Positions 26,491 through 34,592 of a stretch of DNA of 64,000 bases are shown here, one piece after another. Under the pieces are notes generated by a model, which was given only the letters and a program-made list of their open reading frames with translations, was not told the DNA's origin and made no database searches. Within the stretch, counting starts at the first letter, position 1. Each line of letters begins with the position of its first letter. The position numbers and the translations under genes were made by a program. Origin of the DNA: Natrialba taiwanensis DSM 12281 (GTDB lineage: Archaea > Halobacteriota > Halobacteria > Halobacteriales > Natrialbaceae); the NCBI RefSeq assembly GCF_000337595.1, contig NZ_AOIL01000009.1, positions 111,664 through 175,663 on the forward strand. Reading direction: 5' to 3'.

Positions 26491-27306
26491 ATGAAAAAAG
26501 AGAATCCCACAGTAGCGAGATACCGAGAGCGGACATCTACCGTGATAACAGACGCTGGCGATGGCCCGCCGATCGTATTTGCTCACGGCATGCTAATGGA
26601 TCGGACGTTATTCAACCCTCAGCTCGCAGCGTTATCGGATAACTATCGAACGATCTCCTACGACTTGCGAGCACGAACCGACCGGTACAATGAATCCTAC
26701 AACCTTGAGGATCTCGCCGCCGATCTCAACGCATTACTCGACGCGCTACACATCGAGTCGGTTGTATTAGCCGGGATTTCCATGGGCGGGTTTATGGCGC
26801 TACGCTTTGCGGAACACTATCCGCAACGAGTAAACGGCCTCGTTCTCATCAACAGTATGGCCGAACCGCACACGGAGGCCGAACGAGAAGAATACAGCGC
26901 CCTTGCAAAACGAGTTCTCGACGAAGGCGTACAATCCGAACGCGTCCGCCACATCGCTCGGACCAAAATGTTCGGTGAGACAACACTAGAAGATAACCAT
27001 ACTATTGTTGATCATTGGGAAAAGCGATGGGCGACCTATCCTCCCGAGTCAGTGTATCACGCTATGCACTCGTGGATTGATCGGTCTGATTACACGCATA
27101 AACTCCCAAATATCGAAATTCCAGTATTATCTATCCACGGAAAAGAAAACACCGTTCTTGCTCTGAAACGTACAGAATCAATGCTAAATACTCTTCCTGA
27201 CGCGCGTCAAACGGTAGTATCTGCAGCGGGACATAGCGCCCCGGTGGAACAACCAGACGAGGTAACCGACGCTATTCGCGAATTCTTATCAGAAGTCGCA
27301 TTATAG
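26491..27306 (+). CDS. alpha/beta hydrolase (enol-lactonase/peroxidase-like)
   Basis: Soluble 271-residue alpha/beta hydrolase. Oxyanion loop HGMLMD after VFAH, nucleophile Ser in GISMGGF, acid in the region of LSIHGKENTV and His in AAGHSAPVEQP. It resembles 3-oxoadipate enol-lactonases and haloperoxidase-like esterases; in this setting a sugar lactone or ester substrate is possible, but unproven. ATG 26491 (MKKENPTVARY) lies about 30 bp after the TATA-like GATATATAGT at 26453-26462. Its AT-rich codon use matches the MaoC gene and contrasts with both flanks. Confidence 0.82.
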   Translation: MKKENPTVARYRERTSTVITDAGDGPPIVFAHGMLMDRTLFNPQLAALSDNYRTISYDLRARTDRYNESYNLEDLAADLNALLDALHIESVVLAGISMGGFMALRFAEHYPQRVNGLVLINSMAEPHTEAEREEYSALAKRVLDEGVQSERVRHIARTKMFGETTLEDNHTIVDHWEKRWATYPPESVYHAMHSWIDRSDYTHKLPNIEIPVLSIHGKENTVLALKRTESMLNTLPDARQTVVSAAGHSAPVEQPDEVTDAIREFLSEVAL

Positions 27307-27473
27307 TATCTATATTTGGTTAGACAGTACTGACGTAGTTCCATCTCTGCTGAGTAGAGTGTGCATAGAGAAGATATCTAATATAACATACTATCCTAAA
27401 AATATGATACATAGAACTCTCGAGAGAAGCAACTCGTAGGACAACCGCACATGAAAGGGACGGATTCACCATA

Positions 27474-27481
27474 GATTTAAT
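27474..27481 (+). promoter_or_regulatory. TATA box of the SMP-30 gene
   Basis: GATTTAAT is centred about 28 bp before the ATG at 27505. About 60-90 bp farther up, 27413-27428 carries AGAACTCT followed by GAGAGAA, partly resembling one half of the AGAA-N5-TTCT operators described elsewhere in this window. Confidence 0.5.
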
Positions 27482-27504
27482 GTACTATTGTTCAAGCATA
27501 GCAT

Positions 27505-28374
27505 ATGGCACGACCAGAACGTATTGTCGATATCCACGCCCACACCGGCGAGGGTCCGATCTGGCACCCGGACAAGCGCCGACTCTACTGGGTCGACATT
27601 CCGGCTGGACGGCTATACGGATACGATCCGGCAGCCGGCGATTACGAACTCGTCTACGAAACGTCTGGGCGACCGCTCGGCGGGACCACGGTCGAAGCCG
27701 ACGGCGCGTTGCTCCTGTTCACCCACGGAACCGTTCTCCGATTCGAGCCGACGACAACTGCCGTAACCACGGTCGCCGAACTCGAAACGGAGACGCGATT
27801 CAACGACGTCATCACCGACCCCGAAGGGCGCGTCTTCTGCGGGACGATGCCCGGTGAGAACGAACTCGGGGATCTCTACCGGCTTGACCCGGACGGCACG
27901 ACGACCGTCGTCGTCGAAAACGTCGATATCGCCAACGGAATGGGATTCGCCCCCGACGGCGAGACCTTCTACTTCACCGAATCCGAAGCACAGCAGATCT
28001 ACGCGTTCGACTACGACAGAGCCACCGGAGAACTCTCGAACCGCCGCATCCTCCTCGAGACACCGCCGGATGATGGAATTCCGGACGGTATGACCGTCGA
28101 TGAAGACGGATACATCTGGTCCGCCCGATGGAACGGCGGCTGCGTCGTCAAATACGCGCCGGACGGAACCGCGGTCGATGAACTCGATCTTCCCGCGCGA
28201 AAAGTATCCTCGGTTACTCTGGGCGGCCCGTCGTACGACGAGTTGTATCTCACGACTGCGCTCACCGACGGCGAGCGCGCTACCGAGGGCGACGGGGCAG
28301 GAGCGCTCTTTCGCGTTCCCGATATCGATACCGGTGGCGTTCCCGAGTTCCGCTCGCGGATTGCAAGCGAGTGA
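27505..28374 (+). CDS. SMP-30/gluconolactonase family lactonase, candidate xylono/arabinolactonase
   Basis: Six-bladed beta-propeller lactonase of 289 residues. The divalent-metal ligands of the family are present: Glu16 in GEGPIW, Asn100 in TRFNDVITD, Asn144 in DIANGMGF and Asp194 in IPDGMTVDEDG. It would open an aldonolactone to the aldonate. With a XacA-type xylose dehydrogenase nearby (31092-32174) and XacD elsewhere in the window, a XacC-like role hydrolysing xylonolactone is the likeliest, but gluconolactone cannot be excluded. There is no signal peptide. Confidence 0.85.
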   Translation: MARPERIVDIHAHTGEGPIWHPDKRRLYWVDIPAGRLYGYDPAAGDYELVYETSGRPLGGTTVEADGALLLFTHGTVLRFEPTTTAVTTVAELETETRFNDVITDPEGRVFCGTMPGENELGDLYRLDPDGTTTVVVENVDIANGMGFAPDGETFYFTESEAQQIYAFDYDRATGELSNRRILLETPPDDGIPDGMTVDEDGYIWSARWNGGCVVKYAPDGTAVDELDLPARKVSSVTLGGPSYDELYLTTALTDGERATEGDGAGALFRVPDIDTGGVPEFRSRIASE

Positions 28375-28452
28375 TCAGAACGCAGTAATGTGCGGCCGGA
28401 ACCGGGAAGAGGCGAGATACCGGTATGACTCGAGTTCGTCTCGGCGCGGTAT

Positions 28453-29232
28453 TCAGAGGGCGCTCGTCGCGAAGCCGCCGTCGACGGTCAGCACTTCGCC
28501 GGTCACGAACGAGGCAGCGTTGCTGGAGAGGTAGATCGCCGCGCCGATCAACTCCTCGCGCTCGCCGACGCGACTGAGCGGGGTTCGCTCGTCGATCCGG
28601 TTTCGCTTCTCGGTTCCTTCGGCGTAGGTGTCCGCGTTCTGCGGTGTGATGAAGAATCCGGGAGCAATCGCATTGACCCGAACGTCGGGAGCGAGTTCTT
28701 TTGCGGAGGCGCGGGTGAACGCCTCGACGCCGCCCTTCGCGGCAGAGTAGGCCGGCAAATTCGCCATCGAGAGTCGCGCCGAAAGCGAGGAGATGTTGAT
28801 GATGCTTCCGCCGCCGTCTTCGGCCATCGTAGGTGCGAACGTCTGTGTCACGCGCCGAACGCCGTCGAGTGCGACGTCGGTGACGAACTCCCAGTCGTCG
28901 TCGTCGACGCCGAGAACGGTCTCGCGGGAGATTGCGCCTTGCGATGCGACGACGATGTCGATGCCGCCGAACAGTTCTTCGGCGCGTTCACGGACGAGTT
29001 CAAGTGAGTCTCGGTCAGTGACGTCGCAGGTGATGCGGGCGGTTTCGGCACCACGATCTTCGAGGAGGGTCGCAGTTTCGTCGACTTTGTCCTCGCTTCG
29101 GCTGGTTGCAATGACATCGGCACCGTCGGCGGCAAATCCGAGGGCGAGTGCCTGTCCAATACCGCTGGTGCCACCGACGACGACGGCGCGCTTTCCCGAA
29201 ACGGTAACCGGAGTGTGCGAATAGTCCTCCAT
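28453..29232 (-). CDS. short-chain dehydrogenase/reductase
   Basis: NAD(P)-dependent classical SDR of 259 residues. Cofactor motif VGGTSGIG (19-26), VASQGA in place of NNAG, catalytic Ser in NISSLSA (148-149), Tyr162 and Lys166 in YSAAK. It resembles sugar-acid SDRs such as gluconate 5-dehydrogenase and 2-keto-3-deoxygluconate dehydrogenase. The start at 29232 (MEDYSHTPVTVSGKRAV) fits the fold; two more ATGs lie further upstream. Downstream of the lactonase gene and convergent with it, it may oxidise an aldonate or uronate intermediate. Confidence 0.86.
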   Translation of the reverse strand: MEDYSHTPVTVSGKRAVVVGGTSGIGQALALGFAADGADVIATSRSEDKVDETATLLEDRGAETARITCDVTDRDSLELVRERAEELFGGIDIVVASQGAISRETVLGVDDDDWEFVTDVALDGVRRVTQTFAPTMAEDGGGSIINISSLSARLSMANLPAYSAAKGGVEAFTRASAKELAPDVRVNAIAPGFFITPQNADTYAEGTEKRNRIDERTPLSRVGEREELIGAAIYLSSNAASFVTGEVLTVDGGFATSAL

Positions 29233-29344
29233 ACGAAGGGAACTCTCGTCGGGAATCATGAACGTTTTCATCGGCACGATCGCAGGGTCTCGCAAAACCT
29301 CGCTGAGGCGAGGGGTGGTCAGGGAGAGTGGGCTGGGGAAGAGA

Positions 29345-29459
29345 GGATGAGAAAGAAGGTGAGAAGTGGAGGGTGAGAAAGAAGATGAGAAGTGGAGGGT
29401 GAGAAAGAAGATGAGAAGTGGAGGGTGAGAAAGAAGATGAGAAGTGGAGGGTGAGGAAG
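29345..29459. repeat. 26-bp polypurine tandem repeat, about 4.4 copies
   Basis: The unit GTGAGAAAGAAG + ATGAGAAGTGGAGG is repeated about four and a half times, nearly without change, the first copy having GGTGAG in place of AGATGAG. The plus strand is almost only purines, with one or two T per unit. It lies between the stop of iclR (29486) and the start of the SDR gene (29232), so it is upstream of the SDR promoter on the minus strand. Confidence 0.85.
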
Positions 29460-29485
29460 ACTGTGGGAAAGGGAGAGAGGCGATG

Positions 29486-30247
29486 TCAGGAGTAATTGTA
29501 CTCGAGTTCGATCACGTTTGCAGCGCCGAGTACCGCCTCTGGCAAGTCCTCGTAGAATCGGTCGTCATCGACACGGTGGACCGGACAGGCCACGCTGATG
29601 GCGGCGATACTGCGGTCCGAATCGTCGGTGATCGGCGCGGCGATACAGCGGAGTCCGTTGAGGCGCTCTTCTCGGTCGACCGCGTATCGCTGGTCGCGGA
29701 TCTCCTCGAGTTCAGCGTCGAACGCGTCGCGGTCGGTGATCGTCTGCGGGGTAAGTTCGGGGAGTCCCTGGTCGGCGATGATTTCGTCGACCGTTTCGTC
29801 GGAACGGAACGCGAGGATCGCTTTGCCGAGGCCCGTACAGTGGAGGCGAACGCGTTTTCCTTCGTGGGTGTCGAGTTCGACCGCGTTTTCGCCTTTCGAC
29901 TGGTAGAGGTAGATACCCTTGCCGTTCTTTTCGACGAGGAGGTTGACGAGTTCTCCCGTTTCGTCGGCGAGTTCGTCGACTTGCGACTGGGCGGTGTCGT
30001 AGATCGGCGTCCGATTGCGGGCGTACGCGCCGAGGCCGAGAAACGAGAGGCCGATGTGGTATTCGTCGCCGTCCTTGTCGACGTACTCGTAGTTCTCGAG
30101 CGTCGTCAGATGGTTGTGAACGGCGCTCTTGCCGATGTCGACGCGGGCTGCGATCTCGGAGACGCCGGCCCCGTCGAGTTCTTGAATGATCTCGAGGATT
30201 TCGAACGTCCGCCCGACAGTTCGTACGGGGTATTTCGGGTCCGCCAT
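29486..30247 (-). CDS. IclR family regulator, candidate pentose-catabolism regulator (XacR-like)
   Basis: A 253-residue IclR protein: N-terminal HTH (GVSEIAARVDIGKSAVHNHL) and effector domain (LHCTGLGKAILAFRS, YAVDREERLNGLRCIAAPI, with a final VIELEYNYS). An ATG at 30247 (MADPKYPVRTVGRT) fits the TATA at 30271-30280; an in-frame GTG is at 30256. It lies between the SDR/lactonase genes and the XacA gene, so it could be the counterpart of XacR of Haloferax, the IclR-type activator of the xac genes. This assignment rests on family and position only. Confidence 0.88.
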   Translation of the reverse strand: MADPKYPVRTVGRTFEILEIIQELDGAGVSEIAARVDIGKSAVHNHLTTLENYEYVDKDGDEYHIGLSFLGLGAYARNRTPIYDTAQSQVDELADETGELVNLLVEKNGKGIYLYQSKGENAVELDTHEGKRVRLHCTGLGKAILAFRSDETVDEIIADQGLPELTPQTITDRDAFDAELEEIRDQRYAVDREERLNGLRCIAAPITDDSDRSIAAISVACPVHRVDDDRFYEDLPEAVLGAANVIELEYNYS

Positions 30248-30270
30248 ATGCGCCACATGATCGACGATAA

Positions 30271-30280
30271 CATATAAATT
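30271..30280 (-). promoter_or_regulatory. TATA box of iclR (29486-30247)
   Basis: Minus-strand AATTTATATG is centred 28 bp before the ATG at 30247, favouring this start over the GTG at 30256. Confidence 0.55.
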
Positions 30281-30684
30281 ATTCTGATACGCAAAACGAG
30301 GTTTCGAGGCACAGAATGAAAAAAGAGTGATACAGAACGATTAGCCGGGTGTGATCGGCGGGTCTTCGCCCGCTCGAGACGATCGGATCCCGGGTGTGGA
30401 GAGAACGCCGTCAAATCACCAGCCTCCGTTTTCGAGTTCGACCGCGAACACCGTACTGTTCATTCTCGATGGGGGTGGGCCTGTAGAGGTGAATAGTATT
30501 CAGTTATAAAGAACGAAGAGTGACACACAGAGAACTCATGTGTGACAAGGTACCAACCGCGAGGAGACGAGAGAAACCGGATATCGAGGGACTTCATCCC
30601 CTATATCGGCGATTTCCGGGAAAAGATAGAATGTCCGTGCGAAGACAGGGAGTCCCGAAAGCACCACTGGCAGAGCCTTACGAG

Positions 30685-30698
30685 TGTACAACTGTAAA
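30685..30698. promoter_or_regulatory. dyad motif TGTACA-AC-TGTAAA, second copy
   Basis: Matches the 14-mer at 13115-13128 on the same strand at 12 of 14 positions, differing only in the two central bases. Both copies lie in long gaps upstream of an iclR gene. Confidence 0.45.
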
Positions 30699-30703
30699 CA
30701 GAG

Positions 30704-30722
30704 AACGGGCGTTTGGCCCGTT
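30704..30722. other. 7-bp perfect hairpin
   Basis: AACGGGC and GCCCGTT are separated by GTTTG, giving a GC-rich stem-loop immediately after the TGTACA motif. It could be an RNA structure in a transcript from either side; there is no T-tract, so a classical terminator is unlikely. Confidence 0.4.
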
Positions 30723-30815
30723 GTATCGCGCGGTTCGTTCACAAACGCGGCACCAGTCGGCCAGTTCCGTCCGGGAGGCCACCGTTCAATGAGACGGTCG
30801 ATAATGAGTGAGTGC

Positions 30816-30851
30816 TACAGAATAGAGTTCTGTATGAAAGAATAGCATTCT
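30816..30851. promoter_or_regulatory. paired operator-like dyads AGAA-N5-TTCT
   Basis: First dyad: TACAGAA and TTCTGTA around TAGAG (30816-30834), perfect over 7 bp per arm. Second dyad: AGAAT and ATTCT around AGC (30839-30851). Centres are at 30825 and 30845, 20 bp apart, so both dyads face the same side of the helix. Similar paired half-sites occur upstream of the alcohol dehydrogenase (58156-58188) and GH43 (58454-58477) genes. Confidence 0.6.
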
Positions 30852-31091
30852 GAAAGACAGTCGGTCAATGACGTGCAATCGGAACAACTGCAACGATTCA
30901 CACTGCTCACACCGTCGTCGTTCGATCGGGTGTGCAGTGACGCAGCGGCTACTGGAGACAGTCGACGGGCAGGAGGAGACAGGAAAGAATCGCAGGAGGA
31001 CCGGATGCCATCGAATACGCTCCGGCAGCCGGGCGAAACGGGCCGAAGCGATGGATCGTTCGACGCTGGACGGGAGCGGACTACTTCGGTG

Positions 31092-32174
31092 TTACAGATC
31101 GAGAGTGACCACATCCTCGCGGTCGGCGGATTCGTGAATCGCTTCGATGATCCGCATATCACCCAACCCGTGACGCCCGTCCGGGTAAATCTCGCGGTCA
31201 CCCAGGAGTCGGTCGGCAAAGTAGTCGAACTCCTCTCTCATCTCCGCTTCGGCGTCGAACGTCTCGTGTTCGACCGAAACCGAGACGTCACCCCGCGAGA
31301 GGTCCATCGAACACTCCCCGTGGAACGCCGGTTGGAGCGTGATTTGGCCCTCCGTTCCCGTAATCTTGAGCTCCGTATCCTCGTGAGCGTGCTGACTGGC
31401 TGTCGAGATCATCTGGATGTCGTCTTCGAAGACGAACAGCGACGAGGCGCGTTCGTCCGGGACGGCGTCGAACGCCTCGTGCGCCGAGATCATATTCGAG
31501 CGGACCGACACGGGCTCGCGCTGGAGGAGGTACCGCGTCGTATTGATCGAGTAGATTCCCAGATCCATCACCGACGTTCCGTACCCGCTCAGATCGGGAT
31601 CGAGTCGCCACTGATCCGGATCGGGGATCATCTCGAGCAGCGGCTGACTGTTGTGGCCGTAGACCGACACCGGCTCGCCGATGAAGCCGTCTTCGATCAA
31701 CTCCCGCGCTCGCTGGACGGCCGGCTCGGTGTGCATCCGATACGCGATCATCAACGGTACGTCGGCTCGCTCGCAGGTCTCGACGAGTTCAGTGGCGCGT
31801 TCGACGGTGGCCTCCATCGGCTTTTCACAGAGCACCGCCTTGTCCAGGCTGGCCGCGGTTGCAGCGTACTCCAGGTGGTAGGCGTTCGGCGTGCCGATGT
31901 AGACGGCGTCGTACCGGTCGGCTGCGTCGCCGTTGTGGAACTCGTCGTAGCTGAGTCCGCGTGAAACGTCGTTCTCGGCGGCCAGACGGTCCGCCTTCTC
32001 GCTCGAACTGCTGACCAGGACGGTAACCTCGCCGAGTTCCGAGGATTCGATCGCCGGCAGCGCAACGTCGATGGTCCACCACCCGAGGCCGATCAGGGCG
32101 TATCGAACGGTCCCCGATTCTTCGTCGGTCGTTTGCCAGGTTCGCTCGTCGTAGGTATCGATCCACTCGCGCAT
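31092..32174 (-). CDS. xacA: D-xylose 1-dehydrogenase (NADP+), XacA/Gfo6 type
   Basis: First step of oxidative pentose breakdown: oxidises D-xylose to xylonolactone in the cytosol. The 360-residue Gfo/Idh/MocA-family protein starts at 32174 (MREWIDTYDERTWQ). The Rossmann motif GLGWWT is at residues 29-34, then VLVSSSSEKADRLA, the catalytic lysine motif CEKPMEATVERA, IAYRMHTEPAV, DQWRLDPDLSG and DLGIYSINTTRYLL. From memory these follow the characterised haloarchaeal xylose dehydrogenase of Haloarcula marismortui closely. TATA is 27 bp upstream. The other xac genes lie 14-26 kb away in this window, so the pathway is split between loci. Confidence 0.9.
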   Translation of the reverse strand: MREWIDTYDERTWQTTDEESGTVRYALIGLGWWTIDVALPAIESSELGEVTVLVSSSSEKADRLAAENDVSRGLSYDEFHNGDAADRYDAVYIGTPNAYHLEYAATAASLDKAVLCEKPMEATVERATELVETCERADVPLMIAYRMHTEPAVQRARELIEDGFIGEPVSVYGHNSQPLLEMIPDPDQWRLDPDLSGYGTSVMDLGIYSINTTRYLLQREPVSVRSNMISAHEAFDAVPDERASSLFVFEDDIQMISTASQHAHEDTELKITGTEGQITLQPAFHGECSMDLSRGDVSVSVEHETFDAEAEMREEFDYFADRLLGDREIYPDGRHGLGDMRIIEAIHESADREDVVTLDL

Positions 32175-32196
32175 ACAGCGTGATATCTCCTCAGTT

Positions 32197-32206
32197 GATA
32201 AAAAAC
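32197..32206 (-). promoter_or_regulatory. TATA box of xacA
   Basis: Minus-strand GTTTTTTATC is centred 27 bp before the start codon at 32174; a GAGGAG stretch lies between them. Confidence 0.5.
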
Positions 32207-32237
32207 GATCGATGACAGTGTGTCCCAATAACAGGGG

Positions 32238-32738
32238 TTACGAGTGCTGTGCTGCTGTCTCGGTGTCCTCGTCGAGGGAGACGGTGACGAGGCCGTCGAA
32301 ATTCAAAAGGACGCGCTGGATCCAGTCGCCGAAGATCGCCTTGCCGGTCGGCGAGCGCTTGCGGCCGGCGATAAAGATCGTATCGCAGTCGAACTCGTCG
32401 GCGGCGTTGAGCGTCCCCATGCCGTATCCCTGCGAGAGAACGCGGACGGTTGCGGTGTAGTCGATTCCGGGGTCGTCGAGGGTTCGCTGGACGAATTGTT
32501 CGAGTTCAGTTTCGGCGGCATCGATGATCGCTGCTTCGTCGGTGGTGCTGTCGGAGACGCCCTCGATCTCGCCGATCGAGTCGAGCTTGCGGACGCCCGG
32601 ACCGATCTCTTCGGGGGTTGCAAAGGCCAGGACGATCAGGGTCGTCTCCTCGTCGCCACCGCGGGCGGACTGGGCGGCTTCGCTGAGCAGCGCGGCGTGA
32701 TGGGCAGTGTCTTCAACGACGACAAGTCCGGTTTCCAT
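32238..32738 (-). CDS. universal stress protein (UspA family)
   Basis: A 166-residue single Usp domain: N-terminal GLVVVEDTAHHAALLSEA and C-terminal nucleotide-binding motif AGRKRSPTGKAIFGDWIQRV, which keeps the G-x2-G-x9-G-like pattern of ATP-binding Usp proteins. It lies 75 bp downstream of the GntP permease gene on the same strand. Usp proteins commonly accompany transporter genes in haloarchaea, often as regulators of transport; that is the inferred role here. Confidence 0.88.
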   Translation of the reverse strand: METGLVVVEDTAHHAALLSEAAQSARGGDEETTLIVLAFATPEEIGPGVRKLDSIGEIEGVSDSTTDEAAIIDAAETELEQFVQRTLDDPGIDYTATVRVLSQGYGMGTLNAADEFDCDTIFIAGRKRSPTGKAIFGDWIQRVLLNFDGLVTVSLDEDTETAAQHS

Positions 32739-32813
32739 ACAGCGCCCTACTGGACGGTGGATTAAATAAGCTGTCCCGAGAGCGGGTGCTGGGTCGGAAA
32801 ACGGAACCGACGG

Positions 32814-34238
32814 TTACACGAACCCGAACGGGTCCGGGAGCAGCGTCGAGTAGACGAGAATCATGACGAGACTCGAAAACGAGAGCACTGTCGTGAGCGT
32901 CGTCCACGTTTTCAACGTCTCCGCCTTCGTCAGTCCGCCGATTTCTTTGACGATCCAGAATCCGGAATCGTTGAACCACGAGCAGATGACGGCTCCGGAG
33001 CCGATCGCCATCACGAGATACGCCGGATGAACGCTCATCGAGGAGACCTGCGGTGCCATAATCCCCCCGGTCGTCAACATTGCAACCGTGACCGACCCCT
33101 GTGCGACGCGGATGATCGCGGCGATGAGCCAGGCGGTCACGAGTATGCCGATACCGAAGTTCTGCAGCGTCGATGCGACCACATCACCGATACCGGCTTC
33201 CGCGAGCATGGCACCGAACGCACCGCCTGCGGCGGTGATCGCCGCGATGTTGCCACCGTTTCGCAGGGCGTCGGTGAGCTCGTCCTCCCAGACCGACCGC
33301 GGAAAGTCGTCCATGCGCAGGTAGGTGAGCGCGGCAATGACCGCGGCGAGGGTCAGCGAGAGATTGACGTTGCCCATGTAGTCGGTGACCGGTTGCACGG
33401 TTTCTAACGCGGATATCGAGTACGCCGCCGTGAGCGTGTTGACCGCAGTACTGGCGGCGATGAATGCGACTGCGACGACGACCGGCAGAACCGACTCCGC
33501 GAACGACGGCAGGTTCGAATCCGATTTTGCCACCTGTTCCTCGAGATCCTCGACGGTCGTTCCCATCGCGTCGCGAAGCGGGATATCGATGTACTGATTG
33601 ATGAACCGACCGAAAAGAATCCCGCTGATGAGCGCGGCCGGAATCGCAACCGCCAGCCCGATGAGGATCGTCGGCCCGAGAATCGAACTCGTCTGATCGG
33701 GGACGATCTCTTGGGCGACCGCAAGCGGACCCGGGGTCGGCGGGACGAACGCGTGCATCGCGACGCCACCGCCGCCGACGACGACGATGTACAGCGTGTA
33801 GTTATCCCCAATCCGGGCGCGCATCGCACGGGCCAGCGGGGCCATAAGATAGAATACGTTGTCGAAAAACACAGGAATGGAAAGCAGCGAACTGCTCACC
33901 CAGAGTGAAATGTCGGCGTTGCGGTCGCTGACGAACGATTGGAAGGTTCGGACGATGCGGTTTGCCGCGCCGGAGTCGGTCATCGACTTCCCGATCACCG
34001 CTGCCATCAGGATCGGAATCCCAACACTGGCCATGTTGTCACCGAACGCCGTCGCGACAGAGTCGGGGATTTCACCGGCAGTGATCCCCGGAAAGAGCAG
34101 AGCATTAACCGTTCCAACGAGCAGTGCCGAGAGCGTCAATCCGATGAACGTCGGGACATCCCAGACGACCAGAAACAGGACGACGGCGACGATCCCAATA
34201 CCGAAGGCTACCAGTGGTGCCGTTGCTACCATGTGCAT
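32814..34238 (-). CDS. gntP: gluconate:H+ symporter family permease (GntP)
   Basis: Inner-membrane permease for gluconate or a related aldonate/hydroxyacid. Of 474 residues with about 13 hydrophobic segments; GntP signatures include FFDNVFYLMAPLAR, HAFVPPTPGPLAVA, AAGGAFGAMLAEAGIG, VAQGSVTVAML and SWFNDSGFWIVKEIGGL. The start is GTG/ATG ambiguous: ATG 34238 or 34232, both within leaderless distance of TATA at 34259-34266. It is followed by uspA. It fits import of aldonates released by sugar oxidation or from the medium. Confidence 0.93.
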   Translation of the reverse strand: MHMVATAPLVAFGIGIVAVVLFLVVWDVPTFIGLTLSALLVGTVNALLFPGITAGEIPDSVATAFGDNMASVGIPILMAAVIGKSMTDSGAANRIVRTFQSFVSDRNADISLWVSSSLLSIPVFFDNVFYLMAPLARAMRARIGDNYTLYIVVVGGGGVAMHAFVPPTPGPLAVAQEIVPDQTSSILGPTILIGLAVAIPAALISGILFGRFINQYIDIPLRDAMGTTVEDLEEQVAKSDSNLPSFAESVLPVVVAVAFIAASTAVNTLTAAYSISALETVQPVTDYMGNVNLSLTLAAVIAALTYLRMDDFPRSVWEDELTDALRNGGNIAAITAAGGAFGAMLAEAGIGDVVASTLQNFGIGILVTAWLIAAIIRVAQGSVTVAMLTTGGIMAPQVSSMSVHPAYLVMAIGSGAVICSWFNDSGFWIVKEIGGLTKAETLKTWTTLTTVLSFSSLVMILVYSTLLPDPFGFV

Positions 34239-34592
34239 TCGTCACAACCAAGGACGGACATAAAAAACCATGTGTTTATTATTGTTCGCCTCACAAACAT
34301 GATTGTTGCACATAACGACGGAATAGCGGACGAATGTCCACCCGTTTTCGGTAAGCGAGAACAGCGTTTAGCAAAATCGGATTCCAGTTCACTAGCAATG
34401 AACGGATCGGACGCCTCTCGTTCGAGACCGTAGGTTGGCGACGGAACGCCCGAGGATCGTGCCGATCCGAAGGAGAAGGAAACGGAAACGGAGAGTCCGA
34501 ACCGGTTTAGCTGTCAGCAACCTGTAGACGAGTATCTATCCGTGTCGGGCCGCAGGCGCACGAAGCGATCATCCAGCAGACGAGTTCGCGTC
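34239..34592. other. intergenic region with gntP promoter
   Basis: TATA of gntP at 34259-34266 (minus strand TTTTTTATG). Upstream of it the hexamer ATTGTT occurs at 34281-34286 and 34302-34307, 21 bp apart, the second within the dyad AACA-TGAT-TGTT (34296-34307): a plausible activator site. The rest, to the stop of the ABC ATPase gene, is GC-rich without a convincing frame. Confidence 0.45.

Larger units (their letters stand above)
30248..31091. other. 844-bp regulatory region with three repeat motifs
   Basis: The longest gene-free stretch with clear structure. From left to right: TATA of iclR at 30271-30280 (minus), a TATA-like GTTATAAAG at 30504-30512 on the plus strand, a TGTACA-AC-TGTAAA motif at 30685-30698, a hairpin at 30704-30722, and two operator-like dyads at 30816-30851. 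Frames on the plus strand (30520-30792) are basic and Arg-rich, unlike any gene here, so I do not call a protein. Confidence 0.55.

Noticed and set aside
30704-30722. Hairpin as intrinsic terminator
   Set aside because: No T-rich tract follows on either strand, and it is far from any gene end.
30520-30792. 90-codon plus-strand frame with a TATA-like box upstream
   Set aside because: The product is basic and Arg/Ser-rich, unlike halophilic proteins here, has no family motif, and overlaps the TGTACA motif and hairpin. Treated as non-coding.
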